From Heterostelium album PN500 (lineage: Eukaryota; Evosea; Eumycetozoa; Acytosteliales; Acytosteliaceae), in assembly GCF_000004825.1 (NCBI RefSeq), contig NW_008805064.1, positions 682,001 to 746,000 on the forward strand: a DNA stretch of 64,000 bases, in the 5' to 3' direction. Positions 23,860 through 35,790 of the stretch are shown here, one piece after another (within the stretch, counting starts at the first letter, position 1; every line of letters starts with the position of its first letter). The notes below the pieces were generated by a model, which was given only the letters and a program-made list of their open reading frames with translations, was not told where the DNA came from and made no database searches. The translations under genes were made by a program, and so were the position numbers.

Positions 23860-26486
23860 ATGAGTGAATCATCTCCGACTATAAATAATAATAACAATAA
23901 TAATAATAATAATAATACCGAGCTCAATAATAATAATAATGGAAAGGTAAATGGGCATTCAAACAACAATAGTAATGCTCTGAACTATGGTGATTTCAAA
24001 ATATCTATTTCAATACCACCTGATAATCCACCGATTGCTCGTGTCGATCAGAATGGTACTGAATATCATTCAATGTAAGTAATTTTAATTGTAATATATA
24101 TATATATATATGAATGATGATGATGATGTAGTAATGTGTGATCAAAAGAAATGAATAGAGTATTAATGTATCGATTTTTACAATTTACTATAGTAAACCT
24201 ACGAATGAAAGTAAATTCATACAGGTGTTGAATCAGATAAAAGAACAAGAAGCATATCAAAAAGAATTGAATAGAAAGAAGGAATCGTTGTTGGAGAGTG
24301 GTGATACACAACAGCAACCACAACAAGGGCATCAACATCATTGATCAACAACAACAACAACAACAGTTACTTCAAGCCAATCCAATGATTGAATTTACAG
24401 ATAACATGAACTTGGCACGTATCGAACTCGAACAAATGATATTCCTTATCGATATGATAAAGAATGAAAGACATATAAGTCTATCGAGCATCGATAAACC
24501 ACAAGCATCCGAACAACGTGAATTAAATGATGCTGTACAACAAATTTCTTTAAAACAAAAAGTAAGTTTATCATAACATATATGAAGAACAAACAAAACA
24601 AAACAAAACAAAACATTATTAACTATTATATTTAAAGGCATTGAGTGATATGGGTAATAGATTGATTTCAGGTGCAGCAAGAATGAAGGCATCGGTCGCC
24701 ACTGCTTCGTCGTGGTGGAGTGATGTTTCAACGTTAAGATCAAAGTGGAGACTGAAAGGAAAAGATTCAATGACAATGATGATTCCAACAAACAAAGCAA
24801 GTACAAAGAAACTATCAATAGATTATGGATTTTATACGTGTAAGTAGAAAAATACAAAATATTTGATTTAATAACTGTACGTTTTTTTTTTGTATAAACT
24901 AATAATAATGATGATTATGATTATGATTATGTTATAAAGCTGGATCTATTGTCGATCAAACAGAAGCAGATCTTTCAAGAGGAAATAAAGGTGAAATGAA
25001 TATAGAATTCCCTAATCTACCATATCCATCGGCTTTGAACAAACGATTGTATATCAGCGTAAAGTCGAGAGATTCAAAGACATTCTCTAATAACTCAAGC
25101 GGGCAAATTCATAGACTTCCAGTTACCGATCACAGCAAATCATATCGTGAGTTTGAACAGTTGTTGAACCGTGTAGACACACTGCCACTTGAAGACGCAA
25201 GAAAGTTATCATTCTTAAAGTGTTCAAATCTCTTGAACAAAGCACATAAATATCAATTCCATTCAGAGTTGTTTGATAGTGTAAGTGTGTTTGACATTAT
25301 CTATTACACCATAATATTTAAATTAATCATTATATAATTATATATATAGTTAAATAGAGAAGCATCAATAGGAAATACAGGTGAAATCGTAATGTTGACA
25401 GAGAAGGAGATAAGAATAGAGTGTGGTGGTTTGAATTTATTTATTGGAATGGTGGATCCTAAGAGGGATGAAGATAGCGAGTCGATTGGTGGTAGTGCAA
25501 CTGCAGACGTCGACGAGAGAGAAGATAGAGAGCGTGACTTGTTGGTTTTATCAAGATGTGAGAAAGATAGCAGCAGTAGCAACAACAACAATAATATTGA
25601 TGGTGAAATGACTATGGAGCAACAACAACAACATAGATTGTTGTTTGTGCTGAAGACGTCGTTGAAGAAGATATCGACTCTGCTGTTGAAACGCTCACAG
25701 AAACAGCTGTTTATGAGTACTCACCGTAGAACACCAAAGTTTGTGTTTGGCAGGAAACTACCATTGCAACCGAACAACGATGAGTTGATTGGCAAGTCGG
25801 CGTCGATGTTGCGACACATGGATATGTTCCTCAGGATCACCAAGGTGTTGGAGTTTATCGAGAGAACACTGCCGGTGCGCATTAAATACACTCCGGGTGC
25901 ACCGATCTCGTCGTCGCTCATCATCATCAGTCTGATTGAATCGGTGCACTTTAACCAACCGATGGTGGCGATCGAGGTGGTCATCAAGCAGTCGCAGGTA
26001 ACCGTGGTGCAAGCGCAATCCAAGTCGATCTCCAACGACAATGAATATCTGGTCGGTAGTTTCATTATCAATCTGATACAAAGCTACTTTGTAGAGCAGA
26101 TGTCTAACAAGCCGACCATCGGTTCACTCATTGACCTAGAGGAATTCGAGTCGGAGCTAACCAGCAGCAGCAGCAGCAACAACAATGTATATCAACAACC
26201 ACAACAACAAAATACTAAAAAACAAAAACACTCTTCGACATCACTCATCAACTTTAATGATCTTACGATCAACAGTAGCATTGGAACAACAACAGCGACT
26301 ACAACGACAAACAACAAAAATCATAAACATATGAATGGAAGTATTAACAATCGATCATTAGCAACAAGATCATCATCATCATCATCGTCCTCAAAGAAAA
26401 GAAATACACAACAATACTTTCATCCGCAACTAATTGAATTGATTAAATACTTTCAAATTATAAACAGAGAAATAAACATACTTTAA
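23860..26486 (+). CDS. med17: Mediator subunit 17 (Med17/Srb4), apparent frameshift
   Basis: Exons 23860-24074, 24194-24561, 24638-24839, 24940-25280, 25350-26486; about 753 aa if one base is discounted. Seen against animal MED17: [17 protein letters not shown], then an [26 protein letters not shown] block (animal counterpart ends LLRLRQHWKLRKVG), then [27 protein letters not shown]...LYISV, and LNREA...[13 protein letters not shown]. The order of conserved blocks is the same. Family knowledge: Med17 is a core head-module subunit required for RNA polymerase II transcription. Oddity: within exon 2 the frame meets TGA at 24342, while the downstream Gln tract and conserved helix continue one base out of frame, so there is one extra base near 24340 or an unusual small intron. 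Poly-Asn at the N-terminus and Ser/Asn/Gln inserts are lineage-typical. Confidence 0.85.
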
Positions 26487-27787
26487 TTTCTTTCAAACTT
26501 TTTTTATTTTTATTTTTAATTTTTAATTTTAATTTTTTTTTTTTTTAAGAACCAGGTTACAAATGCATCCCTCAAATTCAATTACAGGGAGAGAATTGTT
26601 AAAAAATAAAATGCTAATCTAATTGTCAAGTCTTGGAAGGTGGAAAATCGGATTAATATATCTTGATATTTGTGATTCAGGTGGATTAGGAGCATGACGA
26701 TGAATAAAAAATAAAATGTAATGATTTAAGTAATTTTGAATAATTGGTATAGGCCTATGTTAGAATAGCACACAATTTTCTGTGGCCAATCAATGAATTA
26801 ATTAATAACACAAACAAGTGTTTTTGCTCAAACAGATGAATGTGGATGGATTGATGGATGGATGGATTGATGTTTACCTCCAGACTGCACAATGATGTCT
26901 GAGGTAGGTATAAACTACATCATTGTTTTTAAACACAAAACAGCAACTTTACCTTCCAATTTATTTTTAAATTTACCTCAAAAAAAAACAGTGGAGAAAC
27001 CTTTTAAAGTAAAAAAAACAAACTTTATGTGTGTTCATTGGTCAACAATGATCATTTTTTAAAATTCACCCCACACCCATCCATACTTGGATGATCCAAA
27101 TCAATTTCGATTTCACTAAATCTTTTTCCCCCCACACCAAACTATTTTTTTTTCAAGTTCTTTGTGATGTTTGGGATTGAATTGTTGTGATTTTTTCACT
27201 CTGAATTTTAATGAGGCTTCGTAAAATGATAAACCGCCCCAATGTTCATTTTTCATTTTTATTTTAATTCTATTTTGGGCTAATGTGTTTGTAAGTGGTG
27301 ACCATGATTTAAACCTCATGAATTTCATCTGATTGGTTTGTAGTAAAATGAAATGTTTTTAATATGTTTTGGTTTGACTGACTTCCTGACTGTTTGCAGT
27401 TAGATCTGTTTATCCTTTTTACATGATTCCTATTTGCTGAATTATCATAATGATAAAATCAAAGTCACTGATATCCTTTTCACACTAAACATCTTGTTTT
27501 TTAATTTTAAATAATAATTTTATATATATTATTCTTCTTTTTTAAGGGAATAAACTTCAAAATAAATATCATTCAACAACTACAATAACAATGAACAGTA
27601 TCTTGTAAATATTTTATTTTAACCTCAAAGAATAAAAATCATATCTATCAAATCTATAATAATCAATAAATTCGAAAATCAACAACAACTTTACTTTTGT
27701 TGTAAATAAAAAAAATAATAATAACAAACTAATTAGATAAGAATAATAAATAAGAAAACATACATATAAATAGAAAAAGTTTGAAAA
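26487..27787. other. intergenic, med17 to TIG-like gene
   Basis: About 1.3 kb. It includes a GATG/GATTGATG-rich patch near 26840-26875 and several poly-A/T runs. Short open frames on either strand show no coding character. No gene recognised. Confidence 0.6.
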
Positions 27788-28787
27788 ATGAAGAATAGTT
27801 ATAATATATATATAATTTTATTTATATTTATATTGAATTGTCATTATTTTTTATTGGTAGATTCTCGTATGTAATAAATTGAAATGATTATTCATTCTTT
27901 AAACTTTAACAAAATAAATATTAATTTTTTATTTTAATTGCAAAATTTCTATAGAGAATATTTCTGGGTATAAACAAAATGGACAAAATCTAACGATTTC
28001 TTTTACGAAAAATCATTTATATAATATATCAAGAGTGCAAATAGATAATTCGATAAAACCATTTTCTTATTTGGATGACATCCAAATCACTGTACAGTTT
28101 CCATGTCGATCTTTTAGACAAAAGTTAAGTGTCGAGTTCAATGGATCATACGGATCAGAGATTCTCGTTTACTTGAAGAGCTATATAGCAAACATCACTG
28201 CAGCGCCAGTCGATGGTGGATTTATTTATTTCGAAGGTTGTTACTTTGATGGTTGGGAAGAAAACAATCTGCTGCTCTACAGCAACAACAAAAAGAATCT
28301 CTGCGAAAACTGGGCAATCAACTCTAGACAAAAGTCATACTGTATAGTGGCACCTGGCGCAGGCAAGAACATATCGTTCTACATGACAGAGAAAGACGGT
28401 GTCACCAAGATGACAGAGTATTTCTTTAGCTACGAGCCACCCATTATCGAAACCGTGTCGCTTGCCAACAACAACTACACCGTAAATATCAATGGCAGTG
28501 GATACTCAGCGCCACTCCAGCTCAAAGTCAATGGAAATCTCTGTGCCAATGCAACCATCAACAATTCAGGCTCGATCAGTTGTTCGTACATCGATAGCAA
28601 ACCACTGAGTGACATCAATGAGATTCAGGTCGATCTCAACGTCGCCAACCAGTCGACGCAATACAAAGGTGAACTCTACCAGCCTCTGAATTCAGCACAA
28701 CAACTCCACCCCAATTTTATCTTTACAGTTTCACTCGCTTTTATTATATGTTTATCATCATTTTTATTTGATTTTGAACTCTACTAA
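27788..28787 (+). CDS. secreted or cell-surface TIG-like glycoprotein
   Basis: Exons 27788-27866 and 27955-28787; 303 aa. The start is at 27788 because the short first exon gives a clear signal peptide (ILFIFILNCHYFLL) that joins in phase to exon 2. Seen: an extracellular-looking region with several Cys and about nine N-x-S/T sites; around residues 190-260 an IPT/TIG-like immunoglobulin fold pattern (PPIIETVSLANNNYTVNINGSG) followed by a Cys pair; and a C-terminal hydrophobic stretch (FIFTVSLAFIICLSSFLF) reaching almost to the end. A hydrophobic end without a cytoplasmic tail suggests a GPI-anchor signal, though a TM anchor is possible. Family knowledge: TIG-domain surface proteins are used by dictyostelids for adhesion and recognition. 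The specific function is unknown. Confidence 0.85.
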
Positions 28788-30014
28788 TATCAAATAACAA
28801 CAACAACAACAACAACATCCGCAAATCAAATTGATTCATCTTCATTTGATCTTTTTTTAAAATAATAGAAAGATATTCTATTATATTTATAATATATATA
28901 TATTATGTAGCATCATTCATTTCACAACCACACACCATTCTTTTTTTCATTCCCTCTTCTTTTTTTGATGTATTTTGTCAACATCAAGAGAATCGAAATA
29001 AATCTAACTAACATTATTATTATGTAAAAACTAAATATTAAAACTTGTACTACTAGTTTACTTTACTGATTAATTCGAGTAGTGATCACTATTTTTATTA
29101 GTTAACTAATAAAAATTCCAATAGATTTTTAAATAACCCCCATTACTCACACCTCATTTAAATATGAATCATAATTAAACTATAAAATTGTTCTGACTTT
29201 TTCATTATGTGGTGGGTGTGGTTAATGTGGTGGTGTGAATTCTTATATTATCTACACATATATTTTTTGTGCGTCTTTGTTTAAATTTTATTCATATTCA
29301 TTGTGTTCTTGGTACAATCTCACAGTCCACTCCAAAAGACTGACTTTTTATCAATTTATTGAATTGTACAATAAAAATAATAATAGAAAAAAATTATAAT
29401 TGGACTGCTTCTATCATTATTAAGATTAAATTAATATTAAAACTACTAATATTTATTTTTTTGTTTATTTAAAAATAAAGATAGTTTAATAATTAAATAA
29501 ATAATAAAAAAAAGTTTGAATTCAAAGAGATCTTATTTATTATTCCATTACTGCTGCTCAATATAATTATAATAGTAATTTTATTTTAAAATACACGGTC
29601 ACTGTATCTACCAACAACACCTCATAGATAGATATTGGTTTTGTATTATTATCATTTTTTTGTTTTTTTGTTATCATTCAATCAATAAAAAAAAGATTTT
29701 ATAATAAAATTATTAAATATCTACCTAATTACCTACCATAGAGATATATAATTACGCATTATCATTCAATATTTCAATCTGATTGAAATCTAAAAGCTAT
29801 CGATTGTAACAGCAATAAAAATAACAATAAAAAAAATAACAACGACAACAACAATCACCAACAACTATATTCAAACTAGTTCTTCTTCTATTATTATTCT
29901 ATAATATGTTTAGTTAGTTTTTTAGCATATTTATCTTATTTGTAATATATTTATATTTTCATTTTACAAGTTATAGAATAATTTTATATTTATTAAGTTT
30001 TTTTAAAGAAAAAA
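28788..30014. other. intergenic, TIG-like gene to heptad-repeat gene
   Basis: About 1.2 kb of A/T-rich DNA, starting with a (CAA)n tract just after the stop. It holds several T runs and short A/T palindromes. No gene recognised. Confidence 0.65.
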
Positions 30015-32142
30015 ATGTTTGAAAATACATATTTACCCTCAATATTATGGGGATTGGTTGTATTATTAATAGCATTTATTTTAATATATCCATTTAAATT
30101 TTTAAGTATAATTTCAAGATTAAGGTATGTTTGTAATAAAAGAATTAAAAAGAGACTGGAAAAAATGTTGGACATTAATAAATTAATATTTGTGTTTTAC
30201 TTTATTTCTCTTCTAGGATAATAATAGAAAATCTTCCTTTGATTATACAGAAAAGACACAAGATATTTCCATATATGTATTATTTAAAAGGGAATGCAAA
30301 TGTATTCTCTTTGATTGATAAATTGCCGATGGTAAGATCGAAACTACCACGGCTTATCGATGAACTTCCAATAGTGGCACCACATCTCGAGCTCATAATG
30401 CACGACCACAACTTTGACAAGCTAGCACCACACATCGACTTGATTCTCGATAATCTACCGAAACTGACACCGTATCTCGATGTTATGCTTAGACATATCG
30501 ATTCGATACTTCCGCACTTTGAGCTATTCATCAAGTATTTCGACAAGTTGGAACCATACATTCCCGATCTCGCTCCGTACTTTGATGATCTCTGTCAGTA
30601 TATAACTATATTATCGCCGCATCTGGATACTCTTTTACCGAATTGTCGGGCGATGCTGCCTTATTTCTCGAGACTCTCACCGTATATTCCTCGGTTGCTA
30701 CCGAACACCTATTTAATACAACCGTACTCCAGACAGTTGATACCACATATCGACGTGTTACTTCCGCACATCGATGTTCTCCTGCCGTATCTACCGACGT
30801 TGCAACCGGTGATGCCAGAGATCATTGCCAATATCGATGTGCTGCTGCTGCACATCAATGAGATCACCGCCAACATGGAATCGGTACTGCCATACACCCG
30901 ATTGATACTGCCAAAGATCCGTCTGATATCGCCATACATCCCACAGCTGATGCCGCACCTGAAGCTACTGAGTCCGCACATGGAACTGCTAATAAAAAAC
31001 TGTGATCACATCGTTCCATTCATTCCAACGCTGATCCCTCACGTGAAAACACTGATGCCCTATATCAAGATTCTGTTGCCACGCTCCAAGACACTGTTGG
31101 AGTCGGCACACATCATTCAGCCACGAGCAGCAGTACTACTACCCTACAGTCCAAAGCTGCTGCCCTACATCGATATCCTAATGCCTCACAGCTCACTGTT
31201 GATCTTCCATTCACACAAGCTGATACCACTGGTCAACCGAATCTATCCTTACATCCCAGCGCTGATGCCACACTTTCATCTGCTGATCAATCATATCGAC
31301 GAGTTGCTGGAGAGTAAATTCTCATTGCTTCCATATATCGATGATATACTTCCACACATACACACAATCATTCCCTATACAAGTATACTGCTGCCATACA
31401 GTGAGAAGTTGGCACCTCACCTCGGCTATCTCCCCAAGTATTCATCGATACTGTTACCATATTCTAAATTCCTTCTTCCACACATCGATGAACTGTCAAG
31501 ACACATGCACGAGCTCTCACCCTATCTACCAGCGATATTCCCATATCTTGGCCAGCTCATGGATAGAATCGAACAAATAATACCACAACTCGACTATCTC
31601 GCACCTTATTTACAATATATAATACCAAATCTAGATGAACTTTTACCAAATATTGGAAATGTAATGTATTACAAATTAACTACACTAAGAATAAGAATAT
31701 CAAACAAAAATGATTATTAATATTTTTTAAAAAGGTATTGGATAGAAATAGATCGATAGTTCCTTACATACAAGATTATATATATTCAGCACAGGCTGCT
31801 AGAATGAACTACGGGTCGATTCAAACTGAAAGAAATCAATCGATGAAACATATACCACCACCACCACCACCACCGCTAGCAGCAGCAGCACCAGCATCTC
31901 TTCCTCAACCAGTGATCAACCATTACTCTATGAATACCTATAAACTAGATCCATCGATGCCTCCAGCCACTCTTCCTATGTATCACAAGAAAACACTTCG
32001 TGAGAGAATCAAAGATAAATTTAGAAAACATCACGACAAAGATGAAGACGATATAGCTGCACTAAATGATCTAGATGAGTTCAATCACAGACAAAACTTA
32101 ATCTCTATTCATAATAGTAGAGCAAGATCACCAACCCAATAA
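30015..32142 (+). CDS. membrane-anchored protein with 64 tandem Pro heptads
   Basis: Exons 30015-30124, 30217-31660, 31735-32142; 653 aa. Seen: an N-terminal membrane segment (residues about 6-33, LWGLVVLLIAFILIYPF) followed by Arg/Lys, so most of the protein should be cytoplasmic. From residue 69 to 518 the whole sequence parses into 64 consecutive seven-residue units (one unit has nine) with consensus [LI]-x-P-[HY]-[ILFS]-[DEP]-x; examples are LLPHIDV, LAPYFDD, LSPYIPR, LMPHLKL. Two or three weaker units start exon 3, then a poly-Pro/Ala linker (PPPPPPPLAAAAPAS) and a charged tail (LRERIKDKFRKHHDKDEDD). Proline at position 3 of nearly every heptad rules out an ordinary coiled coil. I do not recognise the family; a solenoid or rod-like tether is inference. 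The repeat region is almost entirely one exon ending exactly at a unit boundary. Confidence 0.9.
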
Positions 32143-32401
32143 ATTTAAAAAAAAAATAGTGTAGTTTATTTTTTTTTTTTTAATTAAAAAAAGTAAAAAG
32201 GAAAAAAGGAAAAAAAAAAAGAATTTGATTTTTTTTGTATTCATTTTATTAATTTTACAATATTTGTTTGTTGTTCTTTATTTTATTTATTTTTGTTTAT
32301 AAATCTAGTTCATCTTTTTATTATTTTAGTAAAATGGTTAAATTAATATTTCATCTATTAATACCCATCCACTAATATTACAATATTTCGAGCATTTGCA
32401 A

Positions 32402-32790
32402 CACTTACACAAATAATGACTTTCAATATCATACAAACAAAGATAGTCGATTGGCTCGCAATCTTTTCATATTTTTACAATTATCTTATTATTATTTTGT
32501 TTTTTTTTTTTTTTCACCATTGTTGTAACAAAATGTTTTTTTTTTATAACAAGTGGTATACATGTTTTATTAAAAGTTGTATTAAAGTTGTAACAAAATG
32601 TTAACAAAATGTTAACAAAAATAGGCTCATTGCTTGACTAGTTATCCACATGATTTGTTAATTTATAGAAGAAGAACATCAGTGTGTTTTTTGCATCATC
32701 GCCGTAGAATTTTTCAAACAAAATGATTCGTTTTTTAAAATTCTTTTTGGTGCGCACGTGTATTCCGCTCGTCTTTAAAATCATTCACAA
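32402..32790 (+). repeat. diverged tandem duplicate, copy A
   Basis: Segments here match copy B. CACTTACACAAATAATGAC at 32402 pairs with CACTAACACATATAATGAC at 33260, and ATAGGC...AGTTATC at 32621 pairs with the same pattern at 33479. Both are offset by 858 nt. A third match (TTCGTTTTTTAAAATT at 32727 against 33550) is offset by about 823, so an indel lies between. Confidence 0.6.
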
Positions 32791-33013
32791 ACTTTATAGA
32801 TTTAATTTTATGGGTTGTAAAAAAAATATAAAATCTTTTATTTTTAAATTTAATATAAATCTTTACAATGAAATAATCACATCACACCGCATTGTAACAA
32901 GTTATTAACTTAATCCTCTATCACCAAAATGCATCATACAAACTTTTTAAACAAATGTTTATGAACTGGTTTCAAACAAATAATTCAACCTCACAACATA
33001 GATTTTAGATTTT

Positions 33014-33047
33014 TTAATCAAAACATTGGATTAGTATTGTTGACAAA
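33014..33047 (+). pseudogene. 3'-end relic of O-methyltransferase gene
   Basis: These 34 nt are identical to 35753-35786, the codons for the last residues of the intact methyltransferase gene (NQNIGLVLLTK end), and are followed by an in-frame AAG TAA in place of the intact gene's AAA TAA... ending. No other exon of a copy is detectable here. It is a host gene relic left by tandem duplication and deletion. Confidence 0.75.
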
Positions 33048-33259
33048 GTAAATAAATGTCTACAATTTATAACAAAACAATGAATAATATCATATTGAAA
33101 GAAATAAATTATCATATTTCCAATGTTGGATTATTTGAATTTCATAATTGGTTCAGGCAACTTTGTTTTTCGTCACTGTGTCCCTATCAAGTTTAATACA
33201 TATGAATGTTGATCTATTCAAAACTATACCACTAATTTGATAGATCGATAGAACCATCA

Positions 33260-33620
33260 CACTAACACATATAATGACATTCAAAATCATAATAAAGAAG
33301 AAGTTGTTCAATTACAATAGATTTGGATCAGTTCAAAATATATCACAATTTATTTGTTTCATTGGTAATATTAAAAAAAGTTAGAAAAAATTGGTAAGAA
33401 ACAATTATTTGACATTTTTGTTTCAATAATATAGATAACATAAACACTTCAATGACTTTATTGAAAAAAATAAAAAAAATAGGCACTTTCTTGATAAGTT
33501 ATCAACATATTTTGTAGCTAAATTAATTTTCATGTCAGAATTTTAAATGTTCGTTTGTTTTAAATTATTTTTGTGGGGGTGAACATACAATAGTCTCTAA
33601 AAACATTCACATCAAAAAAT
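33260..33620 (+). repeat. diverged tandem duplicate, copy B
   Basis: Partner of copy A (32402-32790), lying 0.9 kb upstream of the intact methyltransferase gene. The order flank A, gene relic, flank B, intact gene is what a tandem duplication followed by loss of most of the first gene would leave. Confidence 0.6.
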
Positions 33621-34483
33621 ACACAGTAAAAATAAACTACTTGTAAACAAATATGTCAATTAAAAGTTTTATAATCATTCTATTTGCCAACTATATGATT
33701 TATTCTTTTAAAAACCCTTTGGACAAGATTATAAAATAATAAAAGGTCAAAAAATAAGTTATTTTGTTTTTTTTTTTGTTTTTTACCAAACCAGTTATTT
33801 TCAAGGGTACTACCCTTGGTTACTATAAAAATAAGTGATAAAAAAACCAATATAAAAGGCAATTTTTTATGTGTTATCCAATGCCAATTGAGATTTTTAT
33901 TTTTATTTTTTAACTAAATTTGATTCAAACTACCTCCATATTTATATGTGTGTCGTTTCAGATTTTAATAATTAGGAATGTCTTGATATTTATTTTTTTA
34001 AAAAAAATATTTAATGATCTACTAAGGTAATCTTTTAATAATTATAAAAATAAAACTTGGTTATATTAATATCATTGTAATTTACACTTGTGATACACCC
34101 CAACTATTTTTATTTTTGAGTCATCTTTCGAGCAACTTCACTTCTTCGGTAACAAACTAGATCAGACACACCCACACTAGTGGTGTATTGAAAAAATCAG
34201 TACAGCTCATATGAATTGAACTATAATCATTCATTTAAAATACTTTTTGGAGGGAGTTCCAGAAATAACGAAATTTATTTTTGTCTTTTCAAATGGTACC
34301 ATTTTATTCAGAATATGACTATTTAGATCAGAGTTTTTAAATATATTGGTTGATAACCAAAGTAACTAAAAATTATTTAATTTAATCAATAACCAACTTG
34401 TCTCATTATAAATAGATGTTCTAAACATATTCGATTCATTTCTATTTTAATATAATCCAAACAAACAAATAATAAATAACACA

Positions 34484-35790
34484 ATGATATCAAATTTCGA
34501 CAAACTATCAATTGGTCAGCCAAACAAGCCAGTAAACCCAAATGCTATGGCTACACCACCTCCACAGGGATTAAGTCCAGAGGCTAAGCTTATGCAAGTT
34601 GCAACTGGATATTGGGCAAGTCAGTGTTTGGCTGCGGTCATCCGTCTCGATATTCAAGATTGCTTCAAGAACGGTCCTCGATCGATCTATGATATTGCAC
34701 AAGAGAAGAATTGTAATGGTGATGCACTCTACCGTTCAATGAGAGCTCTTTCAAACATGGGAATCTTCATGGAGTGCGAAGAAGATGGATACTTTGATCA
34801 CAGTCCAACAACTAAAATCCTGGAGAATCCAAATGGTTATATCAATGCCCTAAAATTTGAAACCCATCCATCTGGATACAAGTATGTATTATGTAAATAA
34901 ATATTAATTTAATTGAAAACAATTTTGTTTAATTAATACTAATATAATATTAATAAATTTGAAGATGTTGGTCAAATTATTTCGAAACTGTAAAGAATGG
35001 TGGTCCAAATGCTCATGAGAATTTCAATGCAAAGAACATGTGGGATGTTATTCACCAAGATAAAGAGTTCAATGCTTTGTTTAGCCGTGCAATGGGAACT
35101 TTCACAAAAATGACTACTTTTGCAATTCTCAAAGAAGTTGGTCATGAATTTGCAAAATATGAAACCGTTTGTGATGTCGGTGGATCAAAAGGAGTGTATG
35201 TTATCTATAATTATTTCCATTTCCTACATGATTAATATTAATTTAAATTTAAAAATCAGTTTAATGAATGAATTATTGAAAATCAATCCAAACATTCAAA
35301 AAGGAATTTGTTTCGATTTACCAAGTGTTGTTGCTGATACCAAATCCGAAGACAGTAGATTCTCTGTTGTTGGTGGAAGTTTCTTTGATTCAGTTCCAGA
35401 GGCAGATTGTTATACAATTAAGAATGTTCTTCATGACTGGTCCGATGAAAAGTGTATTGATATTCTAAGAACCATTGGAAAGTCAATGAAACAAGGTGGA
35501 AAAATCTATATTTTCGATTCAATAATAAAAACAAAGAACACTCCATCACTTCCCTCTCTCCTTGATGTTCGTAAGTAAACATAAAAAAGAATTAACAACA
35601 AAAATTTTCATAACATAAAACTAATATTTCATTTTTTTAAAACAAAAACAAATAAGATATGATGCATATGTTTGGTGGAAAAGAAAGAAACACTAAACAA
35701 TGGAATATCCTTGCTGAACACTCTGGATTCAGAATAGAAAAATCTATTCCTATTAATCAAAACATTGGATTAGTATTGTTGACAAAATAA
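34484..35790 (+). CDS. SAM-dependent O-methyltransferase, type 2 family
   Basis: Exons 34484-34881, 34965-35195, 35260-35570, 35657-35790; 357 aa, normal length for the family. Seen: N-terminal helical dimerisation part with winged-helix-like DIAQEKNCNGDALYRSMRALSNMG; glycine motif VCDVGGSKGVL (about 199-211) for S-adenosylmethionine; FDLPSVV; then GSFFDSVPEADCYTIKNVLHDWSD with the catalytic-position His268; IYIFDSII near the end. Family knowledge: plant-type O-methyltransferases methylate hydroxyls on phenolics and polyketides; in dictyostelids one member (DmtA) makes the last step of DIF-1. This gene could be that enzyme or one of several paralogues; no neighbour decides it. The gene arose in or next to a tandem duplication (relic at 33014-33047). 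Confidence 0.92.

Larger units (their letters stand above)
32143..34483. other. intergenic with tandem duplication and gene relic
   Basis: About 2.3 kb. It contains two diverged copies of one flank (32402-32790 and 33260-33620) and, between them, the 3' end of a methyltransferase gene (33014-33047). The remainder is A/T-rich with T runs. The promoter of the intact methyltransferase gene should lie at the right end. Confidence 0.65.

Noticed and set aside
24301-24366. Mini-intron 24301-24366 as the explanation of the med17 frame conflict
   Set aside because: Its length (66) is divisible by three and would not move the frame; only an intron ending at 24376, or one base less, would.
26600-27330. 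Possible gene in the med17-TIG gap (minus-strand frame near 27116-27328)
   Set aside because: It has short length, no conserved motif, A/T-rich codons throughout and no splice partners.
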